From assembly GCF_001687105.1 (NCBI RefSeq), contig NZ_CP014595.1:744001-808000 (forward strand): 64,000 nt of DNA, in the 5' to 3' direction. Positions 36,082-47,335 of the stretch are shown here, in pieces (positions within the stretch are counted from its first letter, which is position 1; each line of letters opens with the position of its first letter). The notes beneath the pieces were generated by a model. It searched no databases and had not been told where the DNA came from. It saw only the letters and a list, made by a program, of their open reading frames with translations. The translations under genes were made by a program, and so were the position numbers. The DNA is from Salipiger sp. CCB-MM3. GTDB taxonomy: Bacteria; Pseudomonadota; Alphaproteobacteria; Rhodobacterales; Rhodobacteraceae.

Positions 36082-36139
36082 GGGCCTTCCGCGGAAGGCC
36101 CCGCGCGCGGGTCGATGGGGACCGGCCCGCGCGCATTTC
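36082..36139 (+). terminator. Tandem hairpins after the importer operon
   Basis: A perfect 20-base palindrome at 36082-36101 (GGGCCTTCC arms) is followed by a 9-base-pair stem, GCGCGCGGG (36103-36111) with CCCGCGCGC (36126-36134), then ATTTCC. Likely terminates or attenuates the importer transcript, leaving 36140-36315 for an acs promoter. Confidence 0.65.
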
Positions 36140-36315
36140 CAATCAGGGCGCCTTATCCGGGCTGCTCCGGTTGCCGCAGACCCCTCGCCATAGAGCCTGC
36201 GATCTCTCCCGCCCCTCCGCCCGCACACGCGCCTCCGTGATCCGCTTTCACGCAAAGTGCCCTTGCTTTCGCCGCCGCAAGGCGCATCCTGCTCCGCAAA
36301 ACAGGAGGAGACATC

Positions 36316-38268
<1,953 letters not shown>

Positions 38269-38295
38269 GCCGTAGAACGGCCCTTATGTCTTGTG

Positions 38296-38330
38296 AAGGG
38301 TCCCTCCGGGGACCCTTTGCATTCTGTCTT
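38296..38330 (+). terminator. Terminator after acs
   Basis: A 9-base-pair stem, AAGGGTCCC (38296-38304) with GGGACCCTT (38309-38317), loop TCCG, followed by TTGCATTCTGTCTT. It lies 27 bases past the acs stop codon. Confidence 0.82.
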
Positions 38331-38448
38331 AAATCCGCAGTTAACCCCTTTGCCGAAAACTCCCTAAAATCCGCCGGATCCTGCTGCCGTGCGCCCTGCG
38401 CTGTGCTAATCTAGGGCCGTGGGGACCGACAGCAGACGGAGCATTTCG

Positions 38449-39210
38449 ATGCAGTTCACCGGTGTTCCCCAAGTGGTGGCACCTCTGGCCACCGGGCATC
38501 CCCTCGGCTTGCCCGGCGCCCCGGTCAGAACGGCCGAGGAGACCAAGGTGCAACCGGTCAAAGAGCAATCGACCACCGACACGGATCAGGGCGGCGAATA
38601 TGGCGCCGACGGCCAGCCGCCCGCCAGCTTCTGGCGCAGCCTGACGGGAATGCCCGATCCCTCCAGCCATGTCGCGCCGCCCTCGATCATGCAACTGCGC
38701 ATTACGGCCCTGCTCGAGGAACAGGCCGAGGCGCTGCTGAAGGAATTGCACGGCAAGGCGCTCGCAGAGGGGACCGTAAGCCGAGAGCCTGCGGAACCGG
38801 AGCGCAGCGCGAAGGCGTCCAAGGGCGCCACTCAGCGAGAGACCGACGCAGAAACCGAGGTGCGGCCCGACCTGCCGCAGCCGAAGTTCGCGGCGGGCTC
38901 AAACCCTCGCGGGGGTGCAGGGGCGCAAGAGCCTTCGATCCCTTCAGGCGAACCGGGGCGCGGCGCATCGGCGATCTCCGAGCCGCCCTCGTTTACCGCA
39001 CCCGCCACGCACGAGAGCACCGTAGCCAAAGCCCCGCCGCGGCCCGAACGTCTGCCCGCTGTGCCCGACAAAACCGCCGAGCGATCCGCGCCTGCCCGTC
39101 CCAGCCCCTCGGGGTCCGAGGGAACAAACGGCACCGCCGGGCCGACCACCGGCTACGGCGCTGATTCGCACGGCACTGCACCCCACACGCCAGCCGAGAG
39201 TATGGCTTAG
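38449..39210 (+). CDS. Hypothetical Pro/Ala/Thr-rich protein
   Basis: A 253-residue protein starting [20 protein letters not shown], with GGAG seven bases before the ATG. Only the first 110 residues look structured: [19 protein letters not shown] followed by a short helix [20 protein letters not shown]. Residues about 115-253 are disordered and rich in Pro, Ala, Glu and Gly. No signal peptide is visible. Third-position GC bias agrees with coding. I do not recognise the family; the N-terminal block may be a conserved roseobacter element. A short hairpin with a T-run follows. Confidence 0.6.
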   Translation: MQFTGVPQVVAPLATGHPLGLPGAPVRTAEETKVQPVKEQSTTDTDQGGEYGADGQPPASFWRSLTGMPDPSSHVAPPSIMQLRITALLEEQAEALLKELHGKALAEGTVSREPAEPERSAKASKGATQRETDAETEVRPDLPQPKFAAGSNPRGGAGAQEPSIPSGEPGRGASAISEPPSFTAPATHESTVAKAPPRPERLPAVPDKTAERSAPARPSPSGSEGTNGTAGPTTGYGADSHGTAPHTPAESMA

Positions 39211-39279
39211 TCGCGACGCCAGAGGTTGAGCGTCGGCTCAGCTCACGCACCGCAGCGAAGATCGCGAACCCGTCATTTG

Positions 39280-39303
39280 CCGGCCGTCATGGCCGGTTTT
39301 CCC
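39280..39303 (+). terminator. Short terminator before accB
   Basis: A 6-base-pair GC stem, CCGGCC with GGCCGG around GTCAT, followed by TTTTCCC. It would separate the hypothetical gene from accBC. Confidence 0.6.
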
Positions 39304-39401
39304 GCCTCGCCTCGCTTTTCATGCGCCAAAGCATGGCCTATAAGCGCGAAATCATCAGGCCCCGCAGAGACCGGGACCAGCATAACACCGGCGAGGACCG
39401 C

Positions 39402-39896
39402 ATGAGCAAAGATAACCATGAAGCGGACGTGGCCTTCATCAAGGCCCTGGCAGAGCTTCTGCGCGAAAACGATCTGACCGAACTGCAGGTCAAGCGTGAA
39501 TATGGCGAAGAGGACAGCCTGAACGTCCGCGTCAGCCGCGCCCTGCCGCAGGCGCCGGTGGCCGCCCCGGTCGCCGTTCCCGCCGCAGCTCCCGCGGCCG
39601 CACCGGCCGCCGCAGCCGCCCCCGCCGCTGCCGAGGCCGCGCCCGAGGATCCGGCCGCGCATCCCGGCGCCGTCACCTCGCCGATGGTCGGCACCGTCTA
39701 CATGCAGCCCGAGCCCGGCGCGCCGGCCTTCATCTCGGTCGGAACACAGGTCAAAGAGGGCGACACGCTGATCATCGTCGAAGCGATGAAGACCATGAAC
39801 CACATCCCCGCTCCGCGCGCGGGCACCGTCAAGCGCATCCTCGTCGAGGACGGCGCCCCGGTCGAATACGGCGCCCCGCTGGTCATCCTCGAGTAA
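39402..39896 (+). CDS. accB: Biotin carboxyl carrier protein of acetyl-CoA carboxylase
   Basis: A 164-residue BCCP. The N-terminal domain has [19 protein letters not shown], an Ala/Pro linker covers about 48-88, and the biotinyl domain at about 89-164 has EAMKTMN with Lys130 as the biotin site. It carries CO2 from biotin carboxylase to the carboxyltransferase for malonyl-CoA and fatty-acid synthesis. The ATG at 39402 has GAGGA upstream and gives the usual N-terminus. accC starts nine bases after the stop, so they form one operon. Confidence 0.97.
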   Translation: MSKDNHEADVAFIKALAELLRENDLTELQVKREYGEEDSLNVRVSRALPQAPVAAPVAVPAAAPAAAPAAAAAPAAAEAAPEDPAAHPGAVTSPMVGTVYMQPEPGAPAFISVGTQVKEGDTLIIVEAMKTMNHIPAPRAGTVKRILVEDGAPVEYGAPLVILE

Positions 39897-39905
39897 GAGG
39901 CTGCC

Positions 39906-41258
39906 ATGTTCGATAAAATTCTCATCGCCAACCGTGGCGAGATCGCGCTCCGCGTGATCCGCGCCTGCCGCGAGATGGGCATCGCCTCTGTGGCTGTGCA
40001 CTCGACCGCGGATTCCGACGCCATGCACGTGCGCATGGCCGATGAAACCATCTGCATCGGCCCTGCCTCCTCGACCGACAGCTACCTGTCGCCGCCCGCG
40101 ATCATCTCGGCCTGCGAAGTGACCGGCGCGCAGGCGATCCACCCCGGCTACGGCTTCCTGTCGGAAAACGCCCGCTTCGTGCAGATGGTCGAGGATCATG
40201 ACCTCACCTTCATCGGCCCCACCGCCGAGCACATCCGGGTGATGGGCGACAAGATCACCGCCAAGGACACGATGAAGGCGCTCGGCGTGCCCTGCGTGCC
40301 CGGCTCGGACGGCGGCGTCCCCGATCTCGAGACCGCCAAGCAGGTGGGCCGCGACATCGGCTATCCGGTGATCATCAAGGCCACCGCCGGCGGCGGCGGG
40401 CGCGGCATGAAGGTCGCGCTCAACGAGGCTGAGATGGAGCGCGCCTTCCAGACCGCGCGTGCAGAGGGCAAAGCCGCCTTCGGCAACGACGAGGTCTATA
40501 TCGAGAAGTACCTGCAGAAGCCGCGCCACATCGAGATTCAGGTCTTTGGCGACGGCAAGGGCAAGGCGGTTCACCTCGGCGAGCGCGACTGCTCGCTGCA
40601 GCGCCGCCACCAGAAGGTCTTTGAAGAGGCGCCCGGCCCCTGCATCACCCCCGAAGAGCGCGCGCGCATCGGCAAGGTCTGCGCGGATGCCGTGGCCAAG
40701 ATCAACTACACCGGCGCGGGCACCATCGAGTTCCTCTACGAAGATGGCGAATTCTACTTCATCGAGATGAACACCCGACTTCAGGTGGAGCACCCGGTAA
40801 CCGAGGCGATCTTTGGTGTCGACCTCGTGCGCGAGCAAATCCGCGTCGCCTCCGGCATGGACCTGTCGTTCACGCAAGAAGAGCTCGAGATCAACGGCCA
40901 CGCCATCGAGGTGCGGATCAACGCCGAGCGTCTGCCCACCTTCGCGCCCTGCCCCGGCAAGATCACCCAGTATCACGCGCCGGGCGGTCTGGGCGTGCGC
41001 ATGGACAGCGCGCTCTATCAGGGCTACTCGATCCCGCCCTATTACGACAGCCTCATCGGCAAGCTGATCGTGCATGGCCGCGACCGCAAAGAGGCACTGT
41101 CGCGCCTTGACCGGGCGCTTGGCGAGCTGATCGTCGATGGCGTGGACACCACGTTGCCGCTGTTCTCAGCGCTGCTGCAGGAAGAGGATATCCTCACCGG
41201 CAACTACTCGATCCACTGGCTCGAGAAGTGGCTGGCCAGCAAGCTGGCCGACGCCTGA
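39906..41258 (+). CDS. accC: Biotin carboxylase of acetyl-CoA carboxylase
   Basis: A 450-residue ATP-grasp enzyme. [19 protein letters not shown] begins the biotin-carboxylase domain, [10 protein letters not shown] is the ATP-binding glycine loop, and [16 protein letters not shown] is the catalytic region. It carboxylates biotin on AccB using ATP and bicarbonate. Length is normal. The next gene aat starts 67 bases downstream behind a strong hairpin. Confidence 0.97.
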   Translation: MFDKILIANRGEIALRVIRACREMGIASVAVHSTADSDAMHVRMADETICIGPASSTDSYLSPPAIISACEVTGAQAIHPGYGFLSENARFVQMVEDHDLTFIGPTAEHIRVMGDKITAKDTMKALGVPCVPGSDGGVPDLETAKQVGRDIGYPVIIKATAGGGGRGMKVALNEAEMERAFQTARAEGKAAFGNDEVYIEKYLQKPRHIEIQVFGDGKGKAVHLGERDCSLQRRHQKVFEEAPGPCITPEERARIGKVCADAVAKINYTGAGTIEFLYEDGEFYFIEMNTRLQVEHPVTEAIFGVDLVREQIRVASGMDLSFTQEELEINGHAIEVRINAERLPTFAPCPGKITQYHAPGGLGVRMDSALYQGYSIPPYYDSLIGKLIVHGRDRKEALSRLDRALGELIVDGVDTTLPLFSALLQEEDILTGNYSIHWLEKWLASKLADA

Positions 41259-41292
41259 CCCGCACGTGAGAAGAGCGGACGCACACCATTTT

Positions 41293-41324
41293 GCGGCCCC
41301 TTCCCAGCTTTGGGGAGGGGCCGC
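41293..41324 (+). promoter_or_regulatory. Hairpin masking the aat ribosome site
   Basis: A 13-base-pair stem (one G-U pair): 41293-41305 pairs with 41312-41324 around loop AGCTTT. The 3 prime arm contains the only Shine-Dalgarno-like sequence (GGGGAGGGG) and ends on the base before the aat ATG at 41325. No T-run follows, so it is better read as a translation-blocking structure than a terminator. Confidence 0.65.
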
Positions 41325-41960
41325 ATGACTCTGACACCCGAGATCCTGATGCAGGCCTATCGCGCAGGCATCTTCCCCATGGCCGAGCATCGCGACGACC
41401 CCGAGATTTTCTGGGTCGATCCGCGCCAGCGGGGCGTGATCCCGATGAAAGGCTTCCGCATCTCGCGCAGCCTTGCGCGGCGTTTGCGCAAGGATGACTA
41501 CGAGGTCACCTTCGACCGCGATTTCGAGGGGGTGATCGACGCCTGCGCCGACCGGCGCGAGACGTGGATCAACTCGGAAATCCGCGCGCTGTTCACCGAG
41601 CTGCACCGCCGCGGCATCGCGCATTCGATCGAGGTCTGGATGGAGGGGGAACTTGTGGGCGGGGTCTACGGGCTCGAGATCGGCGGCGCCTTCTGCGGCG
41701 AGTCGATGTTCTCGCGGCGCCGGGATGGCTCCAAGATCGCGCTGGCGTGGCTCATTGACCTGTTGCGCCGTGCGGGCTTCACGCTTTTCGACACGCAGTT
41801 CCTGACCACGCATCTCGCCTCTCTGGGCGCGGTGGAAATCCCGCGGCACCAGTACCGGGCGCAGCTTGCCATGGCCTTGGAGGTAGCGCCCGATCTAGCC
41901 GGAACACCACTGGCCGCGTCAGGTCAGGAGGTGGTGCAGCGCAGCACCCAGACGTCGTAA
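41325..41960 (+). CDS. aat: Leucyl/phenylalanyl-tRNA-protein transferase
   Basis: A 211-residue cytosolic enzyme that adds Leu or Phe from aminoacyl-tRNA to proteins with N-terminal Arg or Lys, making them ClpS/ClpAP substrates (N-end rule). Seen in FWVDPRQRGVIPM near residue 31, GGVYGLEIGGAFCGESMFSR near 112-131 and LFDTQFLTTHLASLGA near 155. The ATG at 41325 is the family-typical start; its ribosome site lies inside a hairpin. The 3 prime end overlaps the convergent DUF2155 gene by 37 bases. Confidence 0.95.
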   Translation: MTLTPEILMQAYRAGIFPMAEHRDDPEIFWVDPRQRGVIPMKGFRISRSLARRLRKDDYEVTFDRDFEGVIDACADRRETWINSEIRALFTELHRRGIAHSIEVWMEGELVGGVYGLEIGGAFCGESMFSRRRDGSKIALAWLIDLLRRAGFTLFDTQFLTTHLASLGAVEIPRHQYRAQLAMALEVAPDLAGTPLAASGQEVVQRSTQTS

Positions 41961-42295
41961 CGCTGGTGATCCATCGGATTGAGCGCAGGCGACGAGGCGA
42001 TCATCCAGCCGCGAAAGGCCGGATCGGGCTTGCCCGCTTCACGGATGGTCAGGAAAGCAAAAGCGTCGCCCGCCCGATCCCCTTCGGGGTAGCGGCATTC
42101 GCCAAGCGCGATCTCGATGCGGCCAAACTGCGTGCTGTCGCCGCTGGCCAGTTGGATATCGGTGACCTTGCCGGTGAGCTTGTCGAGCCCGCGCAGCGTG
42201 GCGCCGGTGCCCGTCTCGGTGGCTTCCTGCTGCGCAGTTGCAGCGCCCGCGGCCGCAAGCCCCAGCGCCATGATCATTGCAAATACACGCGTCAT
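41924..42295 (-). CDS. DUF2155 periplasmic protein
   Basis: A 123-residue protein with a signal peptide (MTRVFAMIMALGLAAAGAATA). The mature part matches DUF2155: LRGLDKLTGKVTDIQLASG, FGRIEIALGECRYPE with a cysteine, FRGWMIASSPALNPMDHQRYDVWVLRC. Function unknown; it is common in Alphaproteobacteria near mlaD or complex I accessory genes, as here. Its ATG overlaps the mlaD stop by four bases. The two cysteines may form a disulphide. Confidence 0.88.
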   Translation of the reverse strand: MTRVFAMIMALGLAAAGAATAQQEATETGTGATLRGLDKLTGKVTDIQLASGDSTQFGRIEIALGECRYPEGDRAGDAFAFLTIREAGKPDPAFRGWMIASSPALNPMDHQRYDVWVLRCTTS

Positions 42296-42741
42296 TCACT
42301 GCCTCCGGCCACATATTTGAACAGCAGCGACATCAGGCTGACCGAGCCTTGCGTGTCGAGGATTTCATCACCCGCGCCATAATAGAAGGGCGAGCCGCCG
42401 GGGCTGATTTCGACGAAATTGCCGCCAAGCAGCCCCTCGGAAGAGATCACGATCGCGCTGTCATCGGGCACCTGCACGCCACCGTTCATCGCAAGCGTCA
42501 TGTCGGCGCGGTAGGTTTCGGGATTGAGCGAGATGCCGGTCACCGAGCCCACTTTGACCCCGGCAAGCCGCACGTCGCTGCCCACCGACACCCCCTCAAG
42601 CGAGCGGAAAGAGGCGCTGAGCGGGTAGCCATCGGCGCCGCCAAAGGCAAAGCCCGTAGCGCTGACCGCATAGGCGCCAAAGGCGATGGCGCCGGCAAGC
42701 ACCACGCCGCCGACCAAGACCTCGGTGGCAGTGTGCGTCAT
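42292..42741 (-). CDS. mlaD: MlaD-family lipid-trafficking protein
   Basis: A 149-residue inner-membrane protein with one N-terminal helix (TEVLVGGVVLAGAIAFGAYA) and a periplasmic MCE domain (YPLSASFRSLEGVSVGSDVRLAGVKVGSV). MlaD hexamers receive phospholipid from MlaC in outer-membrane lipid transport. The Mla ATPase and permease genes are not adjacent, which is usual in this lineage. Coupled to the DUF2155 gene; lies four bases downstream of the NDUFA12 gene. Confidence 0.92.
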   Translation of the reverse strand: MTHTATEVLVGGVVLAGAIAFGAYAVSATGFAFGGADGYPLSASFRSLEGVSVGSDVRLAGVKVGSVTGISLNPETYRADMTLAMNGGVQVPDDSAIVISSEGLLGGNFVEISPGGSPFYYGAGDEILDTQGSVSLMSLLFKYVAGGSE

Positions 42742-42745
42742 GGGG

Positions 42746-43129
42746 TTATTCCGGGCTCCATGCCTCGTAGTCCCGGCGCGGGGCCGGTTCCGGGCGGCGG
42801 ATCGAGCCCTTGGGAGCGTAGGCCAGCGCGGTGCCGGTCAGGTTCTCGATATGGGGCTTTTCCCAGCTCTTGTGCGCCAGCGGCTTTTCCGTCGGCGGGT
42901 GCGGGAAGGTATGATGCAGCCAGCCGTGCCAGTCGGGGCTGACGCGCGTGGCCTCGGCCTCGCCGTTGTACATCACCCAGCGGCGCTTGCCGTCCTTGGT
43001 CTGGTAGAACACGTTGCCCTGCTCATCCTCGCCGACGCGCTGGCCCTTGCGAGAGGTATAGAGCTGCGTGTTCAGCGTTGCCCCGTTCCACCAGGTAACG
43101 GCCCGCAGCAGCGTGTTGAGAATGCCCAT
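42746..43129 (-). CDS. NDUFA12-family complex I accessory subunit
   Basis: A 127-residue protein of the NDUFA12/B17.2 family, a supernumerary subunit of NADH:ubiquinone oxidoreductase shared by mitochondria and Alphaproteobacteria. Diagnostic parts are [42 protein letters not shown] and [16 protein letters not shown]. The ATG at 43129 has GAGGAG six bases upstream. It is not near nuo genes; the operon continues into mlaD and DUF2155. Confidence 0.93.
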   Translation of the reverse strand: MGILNTLLRAVTWWNGATLNTQLYTSRKGQRVGEDEQGNVFYQTKDGKRRWVMYNGEAEATRVSPDWHGWLHHTFPHPPTEKPLAHKSWEKPHIENLTGTALAYAPKGSIRRPEPAPRRDYEAWSPE

Positions 43130-43210
43130 GGACGACTCCTCGCTTAGTCCTGACACGTGTATGACCAAAAGCGCCGCCGAGGTCCAGCCGCGACGGCGCG
43201 GGGCAACGGC

Positions 43211-43573
43211 TCAGGCCGGTGCCAATGCGGTCAATTCGATCTCGATCCGATATTTCGCATCGATCAGCGCCGTCTCGATCATCGTCGCCGCCGGAGGGTT
43301 GGCTCCGAAGGCTTCGCGCAGCAGCGGCCAGCAGGGCTCGAACTCGGATGCGTCGGGCAGGTAGTAGGTCACCCGCACCGCGTCGGCAAAGCTTGCTCCA
43401 GCCTCGGCCAGCGCCTTTTCGATGGTGGCCAGCGCCGCGCGGCACTGATCGACCACCGTGTCGCCCTGCCCCACCGTTCCAGCCACATGCACGAAACCGC
43501 CGGCGACCACCGCGCGGCAATACCCAATCTTCGCCTCGAACTCGCCGCCGGACGAAATACGCCTGATTGTCAT
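43211..43573 (-). CDS. RidA family protein
   Basis: A 120-residue protein of the RidA/YjgF/UK114 superfamily. GGFVHVAGTVGQGDTVVDQ, VRVTYYLPDASEFEP and PPAATMIETALIDAKYRIEIE show the trimer-forming fold; the arginine usually found in RidA's active site (near R105) appears in KYRIEIE. True RidA hydrolyses reactive enamines and imines made by PLP enzymes, but subfamily assignment is uncertain. It starts six bases after the upstream unknown gene. Confidence 0.85.
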   Translation of the reverse strand: MTIRRISSGGEFEAKIGYCRAVVAGGFVHVAGTVGQGDTVVDQCRAALATIEKALAEAGASFADAVRVTYYLPDASEFEPCWPLLREAFGANPPAATMIETALIDAKYRIEIELTALAPA

Positions 43574-43579
43574 GATCTG

Positions 43580-44176
43580 TCAGTCTCCATACCGGATGCG
43601 CGCGGCGATCCGGTCGGTTGCGGAATAGATGTGGAGATCCGTCCCCACGCCATCGCGCATATACCAATTGCCCGGCGCGTCCAGGGCCTGCCGCAATTCT
43701 TCGGCCAATGCGACATCCCACTCACCGCTGCAGGCATCAAGAGGCTCACGACCTGTGCCAATCGACGGGGTCTGCCGCCAGTCGCCGCCGAAGCGCTCCC
43801 ACCATGCGCTGCCGACCCCCGAGGTCGGCGGGGTCTGGGCGATGCCGCCGCCGGTCCGAATGATCGCATAGGTGCAGCCGCCATCCATGGCATCGGCATA
43901 GGGTTTGCTGGCCAGCACCGCCTCGACCGGCAGGAGGCCACCAAAGAGCTTGCCCGCAAGGATGTCTTCATCCGAGGACGAAGGCCCCGCGCCTGCCGTG
44001 CCCTTGCCGCCGCCCTGCGTGTGCAGGCCCGCGCCCGCCATGGGCAGGCTGCGTGCTTCGGCCTCTCGGCCTGCGAAATAGGCGAACCACGCCCATCCCC
44101 CCAAAAAGAAGATGCCTGCCACGACGGCAAGCATCCTCAAAGCGTTCTGAACAAGCTGGGCTACGATCCAGGCCAT
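43580..44176 (-). CDS. Hypothetical membrane-anchored protein
   Basis: A 198-residue protein with one N-terminal helix (MLAVVAGIFFLGGWAWFAYF) and a soluble domain predicted to be periplasmic. The middle has a Gly-rich stretch (GLHTQGGGKGTAGAG), a GGCTYAIIRTGGG segment and a cysteine-bearing LDACSGEWDVALAEEL. I do not recognise a domain. It lies between clpX and ridA on the same strand, 33 bases after clpX, so may be co-transcribed with either. Confidence 0.7.
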   Translation of the reverse strand: MAWIVAQLVQNALRMLAVVAGIFFLGGWAWFAYFAGREAEARSLPMAGAGLHTQGGGKGTAGAGPSSSDEDILAGKLFGGLLPVEAVLASKPYADAMDGGCTYAIIRTGGGIAQTPPTSGVGSAWWERFGGDWRQTPSIGTGREPLDACSGEWDVALAEELRQALDAPGNWYMRDGVGTDLHIYSATDRIAARIRYGD

Positions 44177-44209
44177 GAACTGATACCGGTGTTACCTCAT
44201 CACACTGCC

Positions 44210-45475
44210 TTACCCGGCCGACGCAGGTTCTTTCTTGGGATCTGCGTAGATCAGGAGCGGCTTGGCATCAGCATTGACCGATTCCTCGTTCACCACCACC
44301 TCGGTCACGTCATCCATGCCCGGAAGCTCGAACATCGTGTCCAGAAGGATACCCTCGAGGATCGAACGCAGGCCACGCGCACCCGTCTTGCGGGCAATCG
44401 CTTTCTTGGCGATGGCCAGCAGCGCGTCGTCGGTGAAGGTCAGCTGGCTGTCCTCCATCTCGAACAGGCGCTGGTACTGTTTGACCAGAGCGTTCTTGGG
44501 CTGAGTCAGGATGGTGACCAGCGCGTCCTCGTCGAGGTCTTCCAGCGTTGCGATCACCGGCAGACGGCCAACGAATTCCGGGATCAGGCCGAATTTCAGC
44601 AGATCCTCGGGCTCGAGGTCCTTGAACACCTCGCCGACGCCCCGCTCCTCGGGATCGCGGACATCGGCGCCGAAGCCCATGGCCGAGCCCTTGCCGCGCT
44701 GCGCGATGATCCGGTCGAGACCGGCAAAGGCGCCACCGCAGATGAACAGGATGTTCGTGGTGTCCACCTGCAGGAATTCCTGCTGCGGATGCTTACGGCC
44801 GCCCTGCGGCGGAACCGAAGCCACGGTGCCTTCCATCAGCTTCAGCAGCGCCTGCTGCACACCCTCGCCCGACACGTCGCGGGTGATCGAGGGGTTTTCG
44901 GACTTGCGGGTGATCTTGTCGACCTCGTCGATGTAGACGATGCCGCGCTGCGCGCGTTCGACGTTATACTCGCTCGCCTGAAGCAGCTTCAGGATGATGT
45001 TCTCGACATCCTCGCCCACATAGCCCGCTTCGGTCAGCGTGGTCGCGTCAGCCATGGTGAAGGGCACGTCAAGAATGCGCGCCAGCGTCTGTGCCAGCAG
45101 CGTCTTGCCGCAGCCGGTCGGGCCAATCAGCAGGATGTTGGATTTCGCCAGCTCGATATCACCGCTTTTCTGCGAGTGGTTGAGCCGTTTGTAGTGGTTG
45201 TGCACTGCCACCGAGAGCACGCGCTTGGCCTTCATCTGGCCGATCACGTAGTCATCGAGCACGTCGCAAATCTCGCGCGGCGTGGGCACACCTTCGGAGG
45301 ATTTCAGGCCAGCGCCCTTTGTTTCCTCGCGAATGATGTCCATGCAGAGCTCGACACATTCGTCGCAGATGAAGACGGTCGGTCCCGCGATCAGCTTGCG
45401 TACCTCGTGCTGGCTCTTGCCGCAGAAGCTGCAATACAGGGTGTTCTTGCTGTCGCCGCCGGAGTTCGTCGCCAT
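44210..45475 (-). CDS. clpX: ATP-dependent Clp protease unfoldase ClpX
   Basis: A 421-residue AAA+ unfoldase. The N-terminal zinc-binding domain has [10 protein letters not shown] and ICDECVELC. Walker A is GPTGCGKT, Walker [10 protein letters not shown], and the IGF-type loop that docks ClpP is present as the [10 protein letters not shown] region. It recognises tagged proteins, unfolds them and feeds ClpP; in Alphaproteobacteria it drives the cell cycle through CtrA turnover. The ATG at 45475 has GGAAAGG six bases upstream. Downstream of clpP with a terminator between them. Confidence 0.98.
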   Translation of the reverse strand: MATNSGGDSKNTLYCSFCGKSQHEVRKLIAGPTVFICDECVELCMDIIREETKGAGLKSSEGVPTPREICDVLDDYVIGQMKAKRVLSVAVHNHYKRLNHSQKSGDIELAKSNILLIGPTGCGKTLLAQTLARILDVPFTMADATTLTEAGYVGEDVENIILKLLQASEYNVERAQRGIVYIDEVDKITRKSENPSITRDVSGEGVQQALLKLMEGTVASVPPQGGRKHPQQEFLQVDTTNILFICGGAFAGLDRIIAQRGKGSAMGFGADVRDPEERGVGEVFKDLEPEDLLKFGLIPEFVGRLPVIATLEDLDEDALVTILTQPKNALVKQYQRLFEMEDSQLTFTDDALLAIAKKAIARKTGARGLRSILEGILLDTMFELPGMDDVTEVVVNEESVNADAKPLLIYADPKKEPASAG

Positions 45476-45589
45476 ATCACACCTTTCCAGGCCTTTGGGT
45501 TTCAAGCGTCAGGGCCGTTGCCCCAACAAGGCCTATCGTCTCTGCCTAGTCCGGAAAGTCTAAGACAGGGCTTTCCGGTCCACAATGTC

Positions 45590-45621
45590 AAAATTGCCGC
45601 GCGCGGGATCGCGCGCGGCAA
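45590..45621 (-). terminator. Hairpin terminator between clpP and clpX
   Basis: An 11-base-pair stem, TTGCCGCGCGC (45594-45604) with GCGCGCGGCAA (45611-45621). On the minus strand it runs into TTTTGAC. A second inverted repeat, CCGGAAAG (45551-45558) with CTTTCCGG (45571-45578), lies between it and clpX. clpX may therefore depend on readthrough or its own promoter. Confidence 0.75.
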
Positions 45622-45631
45622 AGGGTAAAGC

Positions 45632-46258
45632 TTACGCTTCGTCAGTGCCGCCGCGCTTTTCGACGATCTCGTCGATCAGGCCCCAAGCCTTTGCGTCCTC
45701 GGGCGACATGAAGTTGTCGCGCTCGAGCGCCCGCTCGACTTCCTCGAGGGTGCGGCCGCAATGCTTCACGTAAATCTCGTTGAGGCGCTTCTTCAGCTTC
45801 AGCGTCTCTTCGGCGTGGATCATGATGTCCGTGGCCTGGCCCTGGTAGCCGCCCGAGGGCTGGTGCACCATGACGCGGCTGTTGGGCAGCGAGAAGCGCA
45901 TGCCCGGCTCACCGGCGGCCAGCAGCAGCGAGCCCATCGAGGCCGCCTGACCGATCACCAGCGTCGAGACCTTCGGCTTGATGTACTGCATCGTGTCATA
46001 GATCGACAGGCCCGAGGTCACAACGCCGCCCGGGCTGTTGATATACATCGAGATTTCCTTGCTCGGGTTTTCCGCTTCGAGGTGCAGCAGCTGCGCCACG
46101 ATCAGCGAGGACATCCCGTCATGCACGGGCCCCGAAAGGAAGATGATCCGCTCCTTCAGCAGGCGCGAGAAAATGTCGTAGGCCCGTTCGCCGCGGCTGG
46201 TCTGTTCGACAACCATGGGAACGAGGGTGTTCATGTATGTCTCAAAAGGATCTTTCAT
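45632..46258 (-). CDS. clpP: ATP-dependent Clp protease proteolytic subunit
   Basis: A 208-residue serine peptidase. The catalytic Ser lies in [14 protein letters not shown], the His in VMVHQPSGG, and the Asp in the following helix region ([13 protein letters not shown]). The tetradecamer forms the degradation chamber for ClpX and ClpA. An N-terminal propeptide-like segment is short. First in the clpP-clpX pair, on the same strand. Confidence 0.98.
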   Translation of the reverse strand: MKDPFETYMNTLVPMVVEQTSRGERAYDIFSRLLKERIIFLSGPVHDGMSSLIVAQLLHLEAENPSKEISMYINSPGGVVTSGLSIYDTMQYIKPKVSTLVIGQAASMGSLLLAAGEPGMRFSLPNSRVMVHQPSGGYQGQATDIMIHAEETLKLKKRLNEIYVKHCGRTLEEVERALERDNFMSPEDAKAWGLIDEIVEKRGGTDEA

Positions 46259-46368
46259 CGTCGCCTGCCTGCTGTGTCTTTTCCAAATGGTGCCTATCGC
46301 GCGCGCGTTAAGCGAGTCTTAGTATCGGGTCTGGGGGGCTGCAAGGGCCGGAGCAGCAATTCGCCGCC

Positions 46369-47295
46369 TCAGGCCCCGCCCCAGTCCTGCGGAGCCGCAC
46401 AACTGTGCCGGCTGCATTCGAGTTCAAGTGTTACCTGTGTCAGTCCGAAGCGGGTTTGCATCTCGTCCTTCACAGCACGTTTTATGCCATCCGCCCGCGC
46501 CCATGCGCCCTCGTCGACCACCAGATGCGCCTGCAGCGCGGTGGTGTGCTCGTCGATCTGCCAAAGATGGGCCTTGTGCAGCCCCGCCACGCCGTCGATG
46601 CCCTGCGCCGCCTCAAGCACCGCCGAGGGCACCATATCCGGCGGGCTGCCCAGCATGAGCACGCGGATCACCGATCCGATCTCGGCCAGCGCCATCCACA
46701 GGATGTAGCCCGCGATCAGCAGCGTCACCAGCGGATCGACCCATGTCCAGCCGAAGAGCAGGATCAGCGTGCCCGCGAGGATCACCGCCAGAGAGCCCAT
46801 GGCGTCGGCCACATTGTGCAAAAAGGCCGCGCGGATGTTCTGGCTGTCCTTCGACATCGCATAGGTCAGCATCGCGGTGATCACGTCGATGACCAGCGCG
46901 ACCCCGGCGATCACGATGACCATCCAGCCGGTCACCGGCTCGGGCGAGAGGAAGCGCAGGATCGCCTCGATCATCAGGTAGATGCCGATGACGATCAGCG
47001 TGGTGTAGTTGATCAGCGCCGCCACCGTCTCGGCGCGGGCGTAACCAAAGGGCATCTCGGCATTCGCCGGGCGGCGCGCGATCTTGCGCGCCAGCGCCGC
47101 GATGACCAGCGAGATCGCGTCCGAGAAATTGTGCAGCGCGTCGGCGATCATCGCGAGGCTGCCCGAGAGGATCCCCCCGACGACCTGCGCGACGGTCAGC
47201 AGCATGTTCACCCCGACCGCGATCGCCATACGCGCGTCGCCAGCCTCGGGGTCTACATGGTGATGATGGTGGTGGTGGTGGTGACCGTGACTCAT
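46369..47295 (-). CDS. Cation diffusion facilitator with His-rich N-terminus
   Basis: A 308-residue metal/proton antiporter of the CDF family. The N-terminal SHGHHHHHHHHHVDPE is a metal-binding tract. Six helices follow; HNFSDA in helix 2 and HNVADAMGS in helix 5 give the HxxxD zinc sites. The cytosolic domain ends with LWQIDEHTTALQAHLVVD. It probably exports zinc, or a similar divalent ion, from the cytoplasm. The ATG at 47295 puts the His tract at the N-terminus as in other family members. Confidence 0.92.
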   Translation of the reverse strand: MSHGHHHHHHHHHVDPEAGDARMAIAVGVNMLLTVAQVVGGILSGSLAMIADALHNFSDAISLVIAALARKIARRPANAEMPFGYARAETVAALINYTTLIVIGIYLMIEAILRFLSPEPVTGWMVIVIAGVALVIDVITAMLTYAMSKDSQNIRAAFLHNVADAMGSLAVILAGTLILLFGWTWVDPLVTLLIAGYILWMALAEIGSVIRVLMLGSPPDMVPSAVLEAAQGIDGVAGLHKAHLWQIDEHTTALQAHLVVDEGAWARADGIKRAVKDEMQTRFGLTQVTLELECSRHSCAAPQDWGGA

Positions 47296-47335
47296 GCCTG
47301 CATCAGGGACCGCTGCGGTGCCGAGGTCAAGCAGA

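Noticed and set aside
39273..41075. A 600-codon minus-strand frame opposite accB and accC
   Set aside because: accB and accC are certain on the plus strand. The antisense product has no recognisable domain.
43157..45628. An 823-codon plus-strand frame opposite ridA, the unknown gene and clpX
   Set aside because: The opposite strand encodes unmistakable ClpX and RidA. The long opening is a by-product of codon bias.
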